A stretch of 64,000 bases of DNA from positions 62,001-126,000 of the forward strand of contig NZ_JAYTLQ010000054.1 in the NCBI RefSeq assembly GCF_043729335.1. The letters run 5' to 3'. A program made the translations under genes and the position numbers. This DNA is from Crenothrix sp043729335 (GTDB lineage Bacteria; Pseudomonadota; Gammaproteobacteria; Methylococcales; Methylomonadaceae). The notes beneath the pieces were generated by a model. The model searched no databases and was not told the origin of the DNA. It saw nothing but the letters and a program-made list of their open reading frames with translations. How positions within the stretch are numbered: the stretch's first letter is position 1; each line of letters starts with the position of its first letter. Of the stretch, positions 37,309 through 46,129 are shown in pieces.

Positions 37309-37614
37309 GATGGGCGAGACGAGAAACCAAGTAGAAACGAACGATACTATACATCAAAAGAGACGGTAACTAGCGAGCCTGTGTGTCGTCAAATGATACC
37401 CGTTACAGTAATTAGTTGAATCAACCTTGTTATTAATACTCTATTTTAGGATGGGCATAGTTAATTATATGCGATCGACCAAGGCAATAATTTGCATTAT
37501 TTTGGTAAAAATTACAGAAATACAGACTTATAGTTTACATGGCACAAAAACTTACATACTATGAGCATGAGCTTACATTACTAGATTACTATCGCGGAAA
37601 AAGGAAGCCAACCC

Positions 37615-37719
37615 ATGCTTGTAAAACATCGTAAACTATTTATTATTTTTTTGGTTTTGGCGGTAGCGAGCATAGCCAGTAGTTGTATGACGTTAGCGCT
37701 ACTCAGTATATTCGGGTAA
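37615..37719 (+). CDS. Putative small membrane protein (34 residues)
   Basis: An ATG preceded by a strong AAGGAAG ribosome site at eight bases opens a 34-codon frame. The product has a basic start (MLVKHRK) and a hydrophobic stretch, LFIIFLVLAVASIASSCMTLALLSIF, that would span the membrane; a lipoprotein-like SSC occurs in the middle. No family is recognised. The good ribosome site and membrane-like composition are the only support. Confidence 0.35.
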   Translation: MLVKHRKLFIIFLVLAVASIASSCMTLALLSIFG

Positions 37720-37867
37720 TTATTACCGAGTACATTTGCATTGCAAGAATGATGTAGGCAGCTGATTGTGTTAAATTAATGCTACGAAAACCCCGTAAAA
37801 TTACGGATTGACGACTACTATTATAGTTTGAGCTATGGATGGCATAAATAGTTATAAAAACTGAAGT

Positions 37868-37900
37868 TTGCCCACTCCCAAAAAAGAAGTGGGCAATTTT
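37868..37900. terminator. Terminator-like hairpin in the dnaE-DUF486 spacer
   Basis: A 9-bp perfect stem (TTGCCCACT and AGTGGGCAA) with an 11-base loop is followed on the plus strand by four T residues. It lies about 150 bases after the small ORF at 37615 and could end its transcript or that of a short RNA. Confidence 0.55.
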
Positions 37901-38519
37901 AAATACATTGCATCCACAAGCCGACATAAACCGCTTAAACGCAATCGTCAACACTTACCAGACTGACCAAACCCAGTCTTTAAAATGCCTAAGCAACGAT
38001 TTGCAAGCATGGCATACTCAAGATACTCCGTTTTTTGTCGGTTTCTAATACCGATTTGTTACTTGTCTTCTTTCAAAAACAACTTCCAAACGTGTTCATA
38101 CTAATTTTCAGCCTCAGCATTAACGTAGTTTTTTTTGGATGTACTTTACCAAGTACATAATAAATTAAGCACGTAATATGCCATAACTACCAAGCAATTG
38201 ATATTTAGATAAATCCATGTATTTTCTGGCAGAATATTAAAGGGGAAGCAAGCTAGAGAGTGTCCAAAATGGGCAGATACTGACAATTTTTTACTGACCC
38301 TTAATCAACTTGAAACGCGCAAATAGCTCTTTTTCATGATAACTATTCAAGGCTCGCGCTGACCGCGAATCAATATCCAGCATAGTTTTTGCTCACAAGA
38401 AGCCACTTTATCTTGAACTGCGGCGGGTCAATGGTTATTTTTATAGCTGTAATTTATACTGTGCATAGCTTACAGTCTATTTTCACTGTTATTTCTTCAT
38501 TGCAAAAACCGATATCACC

Positions 38520-38870
38520 ATGAATTATCCTATTTTAACCAGTATTTCTCTGTTATTGTGCAGCAATGTCTTTATGACCTTTGCATGGTATGCGCATTTA
38601 AAAGAATTGGGTCATAAGCCTTGGCTGATTGCCGCACTAGTGAGCTGGGGTATTGCTTTATTTGAATATTTACTGCAAGTTCCAGCCAATCGTATCGGGT
38701 ATACTGTGCTGTCTATTGGGCAATTGAAAATTATTCAGGAGATTATTACCTTATCCGTTTTTGTGCCCTTTTCCGTTTTTTATATGCGCGAACCTTTAAA
38801 GCTGGATTACTTATGGGCTGGACTGTGTTTAATGGCTGCGGTTTATTTTATGTTCAGAGAAAAACTGTAA
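38520..38870 (+). CDS. DUF486 family membrane protein
   Basis: A 116-residue protein with four predicted membrane segments, matching the DUF486 family of small DMT-like proteins: FMTFAWYAHLKEL, the conserved LVSWGIALFEYLLQVPANRIGY, and QLKIIQEIITLSVF. Such proteins resemble half-size drug/metabolite transporters; function is unknown. It may be co-transcribed with pabB 104 bases downstream. Confidence 0.87.
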   Translation: MNYPILTSISLLLCSNVFMTFAWYAHLKELGHKPWLIAALVSWGIALFEYLLQVPANRIGYTVLSIGQLKIIQEIITLSVFVPFSVFYMREPLKLDYLWAGLCLMAAVYFMFREKL

Positions 38871-38973
38871 GCATTATCATAAGTTTTGATAAGGCTATTT
38901 ATTTAAATACAACAAGACATCCAATCAATTTCTCAGTCACCATGACGCGTATTTTTAATTATTTTCCCTTTTA

Positions 38974-40356
38974 ATGTCGTTGCCTAAACAACTGGTTACC
39001 GCTTTACCGTATTTTGCAAACAGCGCCGAGCTGTTTTCTATTATTGCCGAAAAACCGTGGTCGGTATTTTTAGACAGCGGCTATCCTTACAGTAACCAAG
39101 GACGTTATGACATCCTGGCCAGCGATCCTGTCTGTACCTTGCTTACCCATGGCGATGTTACCGAGATTACCCAAAATGGCCAATCCATCCAATCTACCGC
39201 CAATCCGTTTGACTTGGTCAAACAATATCTCTTGCCGACATGTCTGGAGAACAATGTTGATTTGCCATTTAACGGTGGCGCTATCGGTTATTTTTCCTAT
39301 GATTTAGCGCGTAGATTAGAGAAATTGCCGACTATTGCCGAAGATGCAGAGCATATCGCCGAAATGGCAGTGGGCATTTATGCGTGGGCGTTGATTGTCG
39401 ATCACCATCAGCAAAAAACCTATCTGGTTGGGCAGGCTATTGACAGCCAAGCCTGGCAAAGCCTTATTGATCAATTTAGTTTTGTGTCCCCACAGCCAGC
39501 CGCAGATGACTTTAACGTTATTGGCGACATCGTTTGTAATATGGATAAATCGGCGTATAGCTACGCTTACAACCGGATCAAGGCCTATTTAAAAGAAGGC
39601 GATTGTTATCAGGTAAATTTGTCGCAGCGTTTTGTAGCGCCTTGCCAAGGCAACCCTTGGACGGCTTATCAACGTCTCCGGGCGATAAATTCCGCGCCCT
39701 TCAGTTGTTATTTAAATTTACCCGAAGTGCAAATTTTAAGCTCATCGCCAGAATGTTTTTTAAAAGTAAGCCAAGGTATGGTGGAAACCAAACCCATTAA
39801 AGGCACACGCTCTAGAAAACAGGATTCGGTTGACGATGCCAGGCAAATCAACGGGCTAATTCATAGCAGCAAAGATCAGGCAGAAAATGTGATGATTGTT
39901 GATTTATTGCGTAATGACATCAGCAAAACCTGTAAAAAAGGTTCAGTACAAGTCCCAAAATTATTTGCTGTGGAAAGCTACGCTACCGTGCATCATTTAG
40001 TCAGTACCGTAACGGGCGTACTGGCCGAAGGGCAACAGGCAGTGGATTTATTAAAAAGCTGTTTTCCAGGTGGCTCAGTTACCGGTGCACCTAAAATTCG
40101 CGCCATGGAAGTCATTGAAGAATTAGAACCTAACCGGCGTGGCATTTATTGCGGCACTATCGGTTACATTGGCTTCAACGGCAATATGGACAGCAATATT
40201 GCTATCAGAACCTTAGTCCATTCAGACGGTACGATACGTTTTTGGGCTGGCGGAGGTATTGTTAACGATTCGGTGCTGGAAGAAGAATATCAGGAATGTT
40301 TTGACAAGGCCGCTGCCATGCTGGATTTATTGCGGCAATTGACTGCAAAACAATAA
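38974..40356 (+). CDS. pabB: Aminodeoxychorismate synthase component I
   Basis: A 460-residue chorismate-utilising enzyme. With a PabA amidotransferase it makes 4-amino-4-deoxychorismate for folate synthesis. The chorismate-binding domain has GDCYQVNLSQRF, the SSSPECFL block, and the diagnostic KPIKGTRSR with the lysine that marks PabB rather than TrpE. It also contains ENVMIVDLLRNDISK, CFPGGSVTGAPKIRAMEVIEELEP and the C-terminal AGGGIVNDS. There is no pabA or pabC domain fused. The start has a weak ribosome site. Confidence 0.94.
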   Translation: MSLPKQLVTALPYFANSAELFSIIAEKPWSVFLDSGYPYSNQGRYDILASDPVCTLLTHGDVTEITQNGQSIQSTANPFDLVKQYLLPTCLENNVDLPFNGGAIGYFSYDLARRLEKLPTIAEDAEHIAEMAVGIYAWALIVDHHQQKTYLVGQAIDSQAWQSLIDQFSFVSPQPAADDFNVIGDIVCNMDKSAYSYAYNRIKAYLKEGDCYQVNLSQRFVAPCQGNPWTAYQRLRAINSAPFSCYLNLPEVQILSSSPECFLKVSQGMVETKPIKGTRSRKQDSVDDARQINGLIHSSKDQAENVMIVDLLRNDISKTCKKGSVQVPKLFAVESYATVHHLVSTVTGVLAEGQQAVDLLKSCFPGGSVTGAPKIRAMEVIEELEPNRRGIYCGTIGYIGFNGNMDSNIAIRTLVHSDGTIRFWAGGGIVNDSVLEEEYQECFDKAAAMLDLLRQLTAKQ

Positions 40357-40475
40357 AGCGTAATTTACCCTCCCGATGCCAACTTTAGCTTGGTTTTTGC
40401 AGATGATTCCAACGCAACAAGCTTGAGCATGGACAATTTTTTGGCTCAACAATTAACACCCGCGTTGATGAAGCC

Positions 40476-40760
40476 TTAAAATATCTCGCTCTCAGCCCCG
40501 CGTATATCTCTTTTCGCATTTTGGAGCTGGGTTTCTCCGTAAGCTTTCGGCATCTGCGTATGGGGGAAATCGTCATTACCAGTCGGTTTTAGTAAGGACA
40601 ATTTAGGTAACTTTTGCATTTTTATTTGAAAAATTCCCGCATAATTGTCTTTCTTATCCAGTTGACTCAGCTGGCTATTCAACCGAAACATAGCATAAGT
40701 TTGTATTCCCAGTATTACCACTAATACAGCCGGTATAGTAACAGTCATTTTATTATTCAT
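40476..40760 (-). CDS. Small membrane-anchored protein, possibly truncated
   Basis: A 94-residue product with one N-terminal membrane segment (MTVTIPAVLVVILGIQTYAMF) and a polar domain containing NDDFPHTQMPKAYGETQLQN. The ATG at 40758-40760 has GGAGAAAC upstream. After residue 75 the sequence continues in another frame as MRKEIYAGLRARYFK and beyond, reminiscent of the linker of membrane-anchored Hsp20-like proteins, so a frameshift and loss of a C-terminal domain are possible. That link is only suggestive. Confidence 0.45.
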   Translation of the reverse strand: MNNKMTVTIPAVLVVILGIQTYAMFRLNSQLSQLDKKDNYAGIFQIKMQKLPKLSLLKPTGNDDFPHTQMPKAYGETQLQNAKRDIRGAESEIF

Positions 40761-40879
40761 TAGGTTTCTCCGAAGCAATTTAACGCCACTTTTAACAATT
40801 TTTTACACGATAGCGAAAAAAATTTTCCCTATTACAGTGAGTTTCTGCAATGGTTTTTACGGCTACCACTTAATAAGGG

Positions 40880-40985
40880 ACATCCGTCCGCCCTTGTCGA
40901 AGGGCTTGTTGCTCATGGTTCGACAAACTCACCACGAACGGCTTTTTTTAAACGGTCACGTCTTCAGCTGGTAGCCGTTTTTGCT
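40880..40985. repeat. Dispersed intergenic repeat, copy 2
   Basis: Blocks CCCTTGTCGAAGGG, CTCATGGTTCGACAAACTC and ACCACGAACGGCTTTTTTTAAA, then GTCACGTCTTCAGCTGGTAGCC, match in order the copies at 11755-11880 and 61545-61670. Confidence 0.75.
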
Positions 40986-41062
40986 AGGTTCTGCTGGCAT
41001 TTTATTTTCAGTGGATTTAACGAATAAGAGCTGAAACCAAACAAACAGCCAACAGAACCTAG
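40984..41062. repeat. 79-bp element with 15-bp terminal inverted repeats
   Basis: CTAGGTTCTGCTGGC at the left and GCCAACAGAACCTAG at the right pair with one mismatch; an inner pair, TTTCAG/CTGAAA, extends the fold. TG and six T residues follow on the plus strand. It could be a miniature inverted-repeat element or the terminator stem of an unannotated RNA. It abuts the dispersed repeat copy at its left. Confidence 0.55.
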
Positions 41063-41068
41063 TGTTTT

Positions 41069-41260
41069 TTACTTATATCTGACTTCTTCTGTTTCGCGCC
41101 AATCATTAAATGTGTGGCTCGGTAAAAAATCGTTACTCTCTGCTTTGTAATGGCTAATGTCGACAGCCTTGTCATCCCAATCTGGTATATATGTGGGTTT
41201 ATTGGTTTTTTTAGCATTTACAACACCTGTATTTTTAATTTTCCTAATAGTTCTGCTCAT
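41069..41260 (-). CDS. Hypothetical small protein (63 residues)
   Basis: The ATG at 41258-41260 follows a perfect GGAGG site at five bases. The product is polar, with a basic start (MSRTIRKIKNTGVVNAKK) and an acidic, aromatic-rich second half (PDWDDKAVDISHYKAESNDF, DWRETEEVRYK). There is no membrane segment, no cysteine and no recognisable family. It may be expressed from its own promoter in the 41261-41642 spacer. Confidence 0.55.
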   Translation of the reverse strand: MSRTIRKIKNTGVVNAKKTNKPTYIPDWDDKAVDISHYKAESNDFLPSHTFNDWRETEEVRYK

Positions 41261-41642
41261 TTTTTCCTCCATTTTTTAACTGCCCACAAAACCGACAATT
41301 AATAAAAATCAATCATTATTTGAGCGGATCCAAAGCCGTAAGATTTGACCATGACATCATGCTCTTCACAAACAGCTTGTTTTAATTTTTATGGCTTAAG
41401 GGATAGCTCAAAAATGACTTAAGCTTGGAATGAATCATAAACGCCACAAGGCATTTAAGTCGGTACGTTGACGCACATAAAGTGACTAAATTTGCTTAAA
41501 AAATACGGTGCTTCTGCACAGTAATCTAGACACTTACAGGCTCAATTGAAAAGGACGTAGGGAAGGTATTTGGTGGGATTAAAGTGAAAAAAGTGCATAT
41601 TTCAAGGCATTTTTAAGCAATCTGCGTTTGCGCTGGTGATGC
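41261..41642. other. Intergenic region
   Basis: About 380 AT-rich bases between two minus-strand genes. They should hold the promoter of the small gene at 41069. No repeat copy or strong hairpin is seen. Confidence 0.5.
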
Positions 41643-42377
41643 TTACCAGGAAGAAGGCGGAGTTTTAGTAATAATCAATGCCTTATTGACAACTTTTACA
41701 TAGCCACCCTTAGTGAGATCGCGCATAATTTTGCTGACCATTTCTCTTGAGGCTCCGACCATGAAGGCTAAATCTTGCTGGGAGGGTCGATTGTAAATCA
41801 CCTTAAGATTATCTTTGTCGTCAGCCATAGCCATTAATACGATGACAGTACGCTCATAGACATTTAATAAAGCCATTTGTGTAAATTTATCAGTTAGCTG
41901 CCTAATTGTTAAAGACAAGCAACTGAGCAAATGCGTTGCCTCACTGGGATAACTCATTAGCCAATTTATAAAATTTATTTTTGAAATCACTATACAGATT
42001 GTGGCTTCTAATGTTTTTATAGAAACCAAACTCGGATTATCGGTAAGTAAAGCTGATTCACCAAAGAATGCACCTGAATTTAGGATATTGAACGTCACTT
42101 CCCTACCTTTATCATCACAACTAAATATCCGCACTTTGCCCGAAATAATAATAAAAAACGCGCTTGCCACATCACCTTCTGAGATGATAAGTTCACGCCT
42201 TGAATACACTACCGTTTTTGCATTCCCCAAAAAATCCTCCAACGCTTCTTTAGACAATCGGGACAAAAAGGTAATATTTTTTATTTGGGCAGTGGAGCCC
42301 GTCTTCTTTTGGGATAGAAACACATGTAATTCAGAAGCAATAACGCTCTGATACTCGAGAACATCAGTATTTTTCAT
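41643..42377 (-). CDS. Crp/Fnr-family transcription regulator
   Basis: A 244-residue regulator. The cyclic-nucleotide-binding fold spans about 35-150, with FLSRLSKEALEDFL, IISEGDVASAFFIIISGKVRIF and GAFFGESALLTDNPSLVSIKTLE. The C-terminal winged helix contains RPSQQDLAFMVGASREMVSKIMRDLTKGGYV, where the recognition helix is SREMVSKIMRDL. No iron-sulfur cysteine cluster of FNR is visible, so an FNR-type oxygen sensor is unlikely. The phosphate-cassette GESALL looks Crp-like, but ligand identity is uncertain. The gene is 55 bases downstream of mgtE on the same strand. Confidence 0.87.
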   Translation of the reverse strand: MKNTDVLEYQSVIASELHVFLSQKKTGSTAQIKNITFLSRLSKEALEDFLGNAKTVVYSRRELIISEGDVASAFFIIISGKVRIFSCDDKGREVTFNILNSGAFFGESALLTDNPSLVSIKTLEATICIVISKINFINWLMSYPSEATHLLSCLSLTIRQLTDKFTQMALLNVYERTVIVLMAMADDKDNLKVIYNRPSQQDLAFMVGASREMVSKIMRDLTKGGYVKVVNKALIITKTPPSSW

Positions 42378-42432
42378 GATTCAGTTCATTTTAAAAATCA
42401 GTATAATGACAATAAATATCCGTTATCCATCG

Positions 42433-43884
42433 TTAATGGCGATGGATCAAAAACAAACTGGCCAAGCCTAAAAAAATAAAAAACCCCATTGAATCCGTAA
42501 TAGATGTCAGCATTACGCTCGTCCCTATCGCAGGATCTTTACCCAATTTATAGCGCAGCAACGGAATTGCCAAACCCACCATAACAGCAACGATAAGATT
42601 GATAAACATGGCTAATGCCATTACGCCAGCAAGCGCAATGTCTTTATAGAGCAACCACACCAAAAATCCCACTAAAAGGCCAATCAGCGTGCCGTTTAAA
42701 GCGGCTAGCGTCAATTCTTTTTTAAAGAGGCGGCGTCTATTGCCGGGTGTAATTTGGCCAAGTGCCAACGAGCGTATGATCAAGATACTGGTTTGGTTGC
42801 CGGTATTGCCGCCTGTTGCAGCAATAATGGGCATCAATGAAGCTAAAGCGACCAACTGCAAAATAACATCTTCAAACAATCCGATAATACGGGTAGATAC
42901 AAACGCCGTAGCTATATTAATCAGTAGCCAACCCCACCGGTTTTTGGCGCTTTTCCACACGCTGGAAAATAAATCCTCTTCTTCGGCAACACCTACCGCA
43001 GACAGTATATCTTCATCGGTTTTATCGCGAATAAAATCGACAATACTGTCCACGCACAACCGTCCTTGTAAACGACCTTTACTATCCACAATGGGTGCCG
43101 AAATCAAGTCATAACGCTCGAACGCGCGCGAGGCTTCGGCAATGTCTTGGGCGGCCTGGAAGTTTACAAAATCAGATATCATGACATCTGCAACATGTTG
43201 CATGGGCAGATGGGTGAGTAAGCGGTGTAACGGCAAGATGCCTTTAACAACATTGTACTGATCGACTACAAACAGTTTGTCGGTATGGCGCGGTAGTTTA
43301 CCGAGTTTGCGAATATAGGCAGTAACCGCTTTTAAAGTAAGGTCTTCCCTAACCGCAATCATGCCAAAATCCATGCGAGAACCGATTTGGTTTTCTTGGT
43401 AGGCCAGAATGTCGGTTAAATGCTTGCGATCCTTATTATTTAAAGAACGTAGAATTTTTAGCATAGCGCGCTTAGGGAGATCGGCGGCTAAGTCAGCTAT
43501 TTCATCAGTATTTAATTTACCGGCAACGGTAACAATCTCTTCCGCTTCCATGCTGGAAATAAGGGTTTGTCGCACAGCATCAGATACTTCCAGTAATACG
43601 TGGCCATCATCGTCGGCTTTAATGGCATCCCAAACACTTTTACGGTGATCAAGCGGCAAAGACTCCAAAATGTAAGCAATATCGGCCGGATGCAGTTGGG
43701 CAAATTTTTCCTGCAACCGGTTTTGTTGCTGTTTGTTTAAGACCGCCTCGACCAAGTCATGGTTAATAACAGGCCCACGTTCCACAATCGATTTTTCTAG
43801 CTGCTGCTTGTCAAGCAGCGTCACAATGTCTTGTAATTGCTGTTGTAAAAACTGTGTAGGACTAAATTTATCGAAGGATTCCAT
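42433..43884 (-). CDS. mgtE: Magnesium transporter MgtE
   Basis: A 483-residue channel-type Mg2+ transporter. The N-terminal helical superhelix contains LHPADIAYILESLPLDHRK and LPKRAMLKILRSL; a CBS pair follows (IRKLGKLPRHTDKLFVVDQYNVVKGILPL and ASRAFERYDLISAPIVDSKGRL). Five membrane helices carry the signature MPIIAATGGNTGNQTSILIIRSLALGQI and the C-terminal SVMLTSITDSMGFFIFLGLA. The N and CBS domains sense magnesium and close the pore. Length is normal. Confidence 0.95.
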   Translation of the reverse strand: MESFDKFSPTQFLQQQLQDIVTLLDKQQLEKSIVERGPVINHDLVEAVLNKQQQNRLQEKFAQLHPADIAYILESLPLDHRKSVWDAIKADDDGHVLLEVSDAVRQTLISSMEAEEIVTVAGKLNTDEIADLAADLPKRAMLKILRSLNNKDRKHLTDILAYQENQIGSRMDFGMIAVREDLTLKAVTAYIRKLGKLPRHTDKLFVVDQYNVVKGILPLHRLLTHLPMQHVADVMISDFVNFQAAQDIAEASRAFERYDLISAPIVDSKGRLQGRLCVDSIVDFIRDKTDEDILSAVGVAEEEDLFSSVWKSAKNRWGWLLINIATAFVSTRIIGLFEDVILQLVALASLMPIIAATGGNTGNQTSILIIRSLALGQITPGNRRRLFKKELTLAALNGTLIGLLVGFLVWLLYKDIALAGVMALAMFINLIVAVMVGLAIPLLRYKLGKDPAIGTSVMLTSITDSMGFFIFLGLASLFLIHRH

Positions 43885-44270
43885 ATCGTAGGGTCTAATT
43901 AAGGTGAATCGGTACCATAATTTACTGTGAAGTTACCTAAACAAACAATGGACTTACGTTGTTATTGTAATATCGATTTTAAATAAAACTAACCCATCCA
44001 CAGAAAATAGGTGCAGATAAATGTTTTTATGGGGAAGGCGGACGTAACCAAAAATCTGCAAGCTATTGATTACAGAGGTTACACAGGTCTTGATATTTTA
44101 CTTAATAAATTTTGATATAAATATTAATGCGGGGAACTTAGGGTAGCAATCACTGTCCTAATTGCAACAAAAGCTAAAGCCAGCTTAAGTTTAAGATCAG
44201 TAATGACTCCTCTATAATCCCTCCAAAGCAATCTCTTGGAGGGTTTTTTATCCGCATAAGGGGATACAAA
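43885..44270. other. Intergenic region with a terminator just before the next ORF
   Basis: About 385 bases between divergent genes. A promoter-like TTGATA with TATAAT-like sequence (TGATATAAAT, near 44113-44122) lies upstream of a terminator at 44219-44249. The 100 bases between them could be a short RNA or an attenuator leader. Confidence 0.45.
44219..44249 (+). terminator. Rho-independent terminator 21 bases before an ORF
   Basis: CCCTCCAA and TTGGAGGG form an 8-bp perfect stem with a 9-base loop, followed by six T residues. The next start codon is at 44271. No plus-strand gene precedes it, so it must end either a short independent RNA or an attenuated leader of the membrane-protein gene. 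Confidence 0.8.
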
Positions 44271-44702
44271 ATGCGCAATATTTCAACTTATGCAGTACAA
44301 GGTGTTAACGCTGTTATTGACGCTAATTTTTATCTCTCCCTTATCATCATGATTTTTGGGAGTGCTTTTTCTCTTTCTGAGCAATACAGCATTTTTCAAT
44401 TTAACGTCGATGTTTACGGCGAACTGGCCAATAACTTACGGGCTATTATGGGTTATTTGGCTTTTACAGAAACGCTTATTTTCTTTTTTTGTTTCTTCAC
44501 CAAACAATATCAGCATTTTATTTTAGTGGGTTTTTTTCTATTGATCATGATAGGTTCGCTGCAATTTTATGGCCAGATAAACAGCGTGGAAATTGATGCT
44601 AATCTTTATTGGTGTCTTTTATACGCAGGCTTATCACATATTTTATTTGGCACTATGGCGGTTAATAAAAACAAACGTAGCCTGGGTATGCATAACAAAT
44701 AA
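44271..44702 (+). CDS. Hypothetical four-helix membrane protein
   Basis: A 143-residue membrane protein with four hydrophobic segments at about 20-38, 58-76, 84-100 and 113-128. Sequence such as FGSAFSLSEQYSIF and LYWCLLYAGLSHILFGTMAVNK gives no known family. A GGGG ribosome-like stretch precedes the ATG. A strong terminator lies only 21 bases upstream, so expression may be controlled by read-through or start within the hairpin region. Confidence 0.6.
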   Translation: MRNISTYAVQGVNAVIDANFYLSLIIMIFGSAFSLSEQYSIFQFNVDVYGELANNLRAIMGYLAFTETLIFFFCFFTKQYQHFILVGFFLLIMIGSLQFYGQINSVEIDANLYWCLLYAGLSHILFGTMAVNKNKRSLGMHNK

Positions 44703-44827
44703 ATCCGCAACTATCTTTACAAAGCCTCCGTTAAAACATCACAGCGTTCGAAAACTCCGGTGTCAACTAAATATTTATTCCATATTGTGGGCAAGCCATT
44801 AATCCATCGGGTTGCTAGCCTGATAAG

Positions 44828-45064
44828 CTATAGCTGAGAATCAATAGTTAATTGTTTCTCCAATTCATCCAAACTTATTGCGTAACTGTCTCCTTGTTCC
44901 AAACGAGTCAGGGCATCATTCGCCAAGCGCATATCTTCTATATCCTCAAGGTAATAGGTAACCAGTTCGCGCACCAAATCCAGGGAACTTTTACCTAAAG
45001 TAGCCGCGGTTCGGTTAAGCAATTGAAAAATTGAATCATCTAAATCTACATTTAAAGTTGTCAT
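44828..45064 (-). CDS. Orphan ribbon-helix-helix antitoxin-like protein
   Basis: A 78-residue protein. The N-terminal strand MTTLNVDLDDSIFQLLNRTAATLGKSSLDLVRELVTYYLED fits a ribbon-helix-helix of the DUF6290/RelB-like type; the acidic C-terminus, GDSYAISLDELEKQL, is common in RelE-partner antitoxins. No RelE-like toxin follows within the 125 bases to the next gene, so it is solitary. A palindrome 30 bases upstream is a likely operator. Confidence 0.75.
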   Translation of the reverse strand: MTTLNVDLDDSIFQLLNRTAATLGKSSLDLVRELVTYYLEDIEDMRLANDALTRLEQGDSYAISLDELEKQLTIDSQL

Positions 45065-45390
45065 GGGTTATTCTCAACACATTTTATTGGTCTACCGACA
45101 ACCATTGTCGGTTCTAATAAAGACAAAGCAATAATTGATCCATATTTAAAATATTTCTTATAACCATGAGCTTATAGATTTTACTCTGTAGCTGAGTTTC
45201 ATAAAGTGTAGTAAATCAAGACACTATTATCTTGCAAGCTACCCTTGCTGCACATAAACGGTTCAAGGTCGCTAAATTTCAACTGAAGTTGAGTATTTTA
45301 TTTAAAGGTAAGATGACAATAATAGGCTCTAAATGACCTAACTTGGCATAATGTTGTGTTTGCATGTAATACAGAACTACATAAGTTATC
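45065..45390. other. Intergenic region
   Basis: About 325 AT-rich bases. The antitoxin operator at 45094-45112 is the only structure recognised; no ORF is supported. Confidence 0.5.
45094..45112. promoter_or_regulatory. Probable operator ACCGACA-N5-TGTCGGT of the orphan antitoxin
   Basis: A perfect 7-bp inverted repeat with a five-base spacer lies 30 bases before the minus-strand start codon at 45064. Its position matches autorepression by an RHH dimer. Confidence 0.5.
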
Positions 45391-45606
45391 TTAGCGCCAA
45401 CCCATCAGCCAACAAGACGAGTTTTTTAATTCCCGCCAATCTGTTTCATAGACATTTTTAGTTATCACTGCTTCCAACTCGCAAGTCATTATCTCTTCAT
45501 TTTCTGAACGGGTAAGTTTGGTCACGATAAAGTGGCGTTCTTTTTGCTTGGGTGCAATAGCTGTCCATTTTGATAGCAGCAGTTTGTTGGGGTTTATTTT
45601 ATTCAT
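45391..45606 (-). CDS. Trp-rich protein, TIGR02450 family
   Basis: A 71-residue protein matching the TIGR02450 family of small tryptophan-rich proteins: MNKINPNKLLLSKWTAIAPKQKERHF, the ELEAVITKNVYETDWREL block, and the invariant end SSCWLMGWR. Four tryptophans are conserved. Its function is unknown. It is expressed alone. Confidence 0.9.
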   Translation of the reverse strand: MNKINPNKLLLSKWTAIAPKQKERHFIVTKLTRSENEEIMTCELEAVITKNVYETDWRELKNSSCWLMGWR

Positions 45607-45712
45607 AAGCTTTAAGCGTAAGGAAGGTGACGACCTTTGGATATATTGCGGGCAATTTATTGGTTGTTAGGATAGGCGATCAATCCAATATCCCGGCCAA
45701 CGCAACTGATGG

Positions 45713-46129
45713 CTATGCTGGCACTATTACAACAGGATCTAAGCGTAGCCGTACAGCACGTTTAGCGAATTTTTTATCATCAAAAGAAGCTATACTGTCA
45801 CAAGCTTTATAGCTCGCATGATGCAAAGCATCGGCAAAATCAAAACCGAGTGCTAAGTTGGCAACCGCTTGTTCAATACTGGCTCTGTCTTCTAAATTTA
45901 CATGCTCAAGTGATAGCAAATGTTGGAAAACGCTGATAATTTCAGCAACTGTGAACGAATAATAACCGCGCATGACCCATTCCAATTCTAACAGTACCGT
46001 TTTACAAATCATCAAAGGCTGTTCTAATTCAATCAGTTTTTTCGCTAGTTCATGCTGTTTTTGTGCTTCGCCGTCAGCTTCGTCCTGAATGTAATAACGT
46101 GCCAGGATATTGGTATCAAGTCTTATCAT
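45713..46129 (-). CDS. vapC: PIN-domain toxin (VapC)
   Basis: A 138-residue PIN-domain ribonuclease. The acidic site is complete: D5 (MIRLDTNILARYY), E48 (LLELEWVMRG), D100 (GFDFADALH) and D117 (SFDDKKF). The GFDFADALHHASYKAC block is typical of one VapC subfamily. It follows its antitoxin with a four-base ATGA overlap. It is different from the VapC at 10072, belonging to another branch. Confidence 0.9.
   Translation of the reverse strand: MIRLDTNILARYYIQDEADGEAQKQHELAKKLIELEQPLMICKTVLLELEWVMRGYYSFTVAEIISVFQHLLSLEHVNLEDRASIEQAVANLALGFDFADALHHASYKACDSIASFDDKKFAKRAVRLRLDPVVIVPA

Larger units (their letters stand above)
37309..38519. other. Long intergenic region with a small ORF and a hairpin
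   Basis: About 1.2 kb between divergent dnaE and the DUF486 gene. It contains the small putative membrane ORF at 37615-37719, a terminator-like hairpin at 37868-37900, and further AT-rich sequence without ORFs. A minus-strand frame at 38291-38383 reads coding-like for 30 residues but has no support. Confidence 0.5.

Noticed and set aside
38291..38383. Minus-strand 30-codon frame (MLDIDSRSARALNSYHEKEL...)
   Set aside because: It reads coding-like but is too short, with no ribosome site or recognisable family; it may be a chance frame or a tiny remnant.
40357..40476. In-frame continuation after pabB (DANFSLVFADDSNATSL...)
   Set aside because: It has no start codon and follows the pabB stop directly. 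PabB is already full length, so read-through is not supported.
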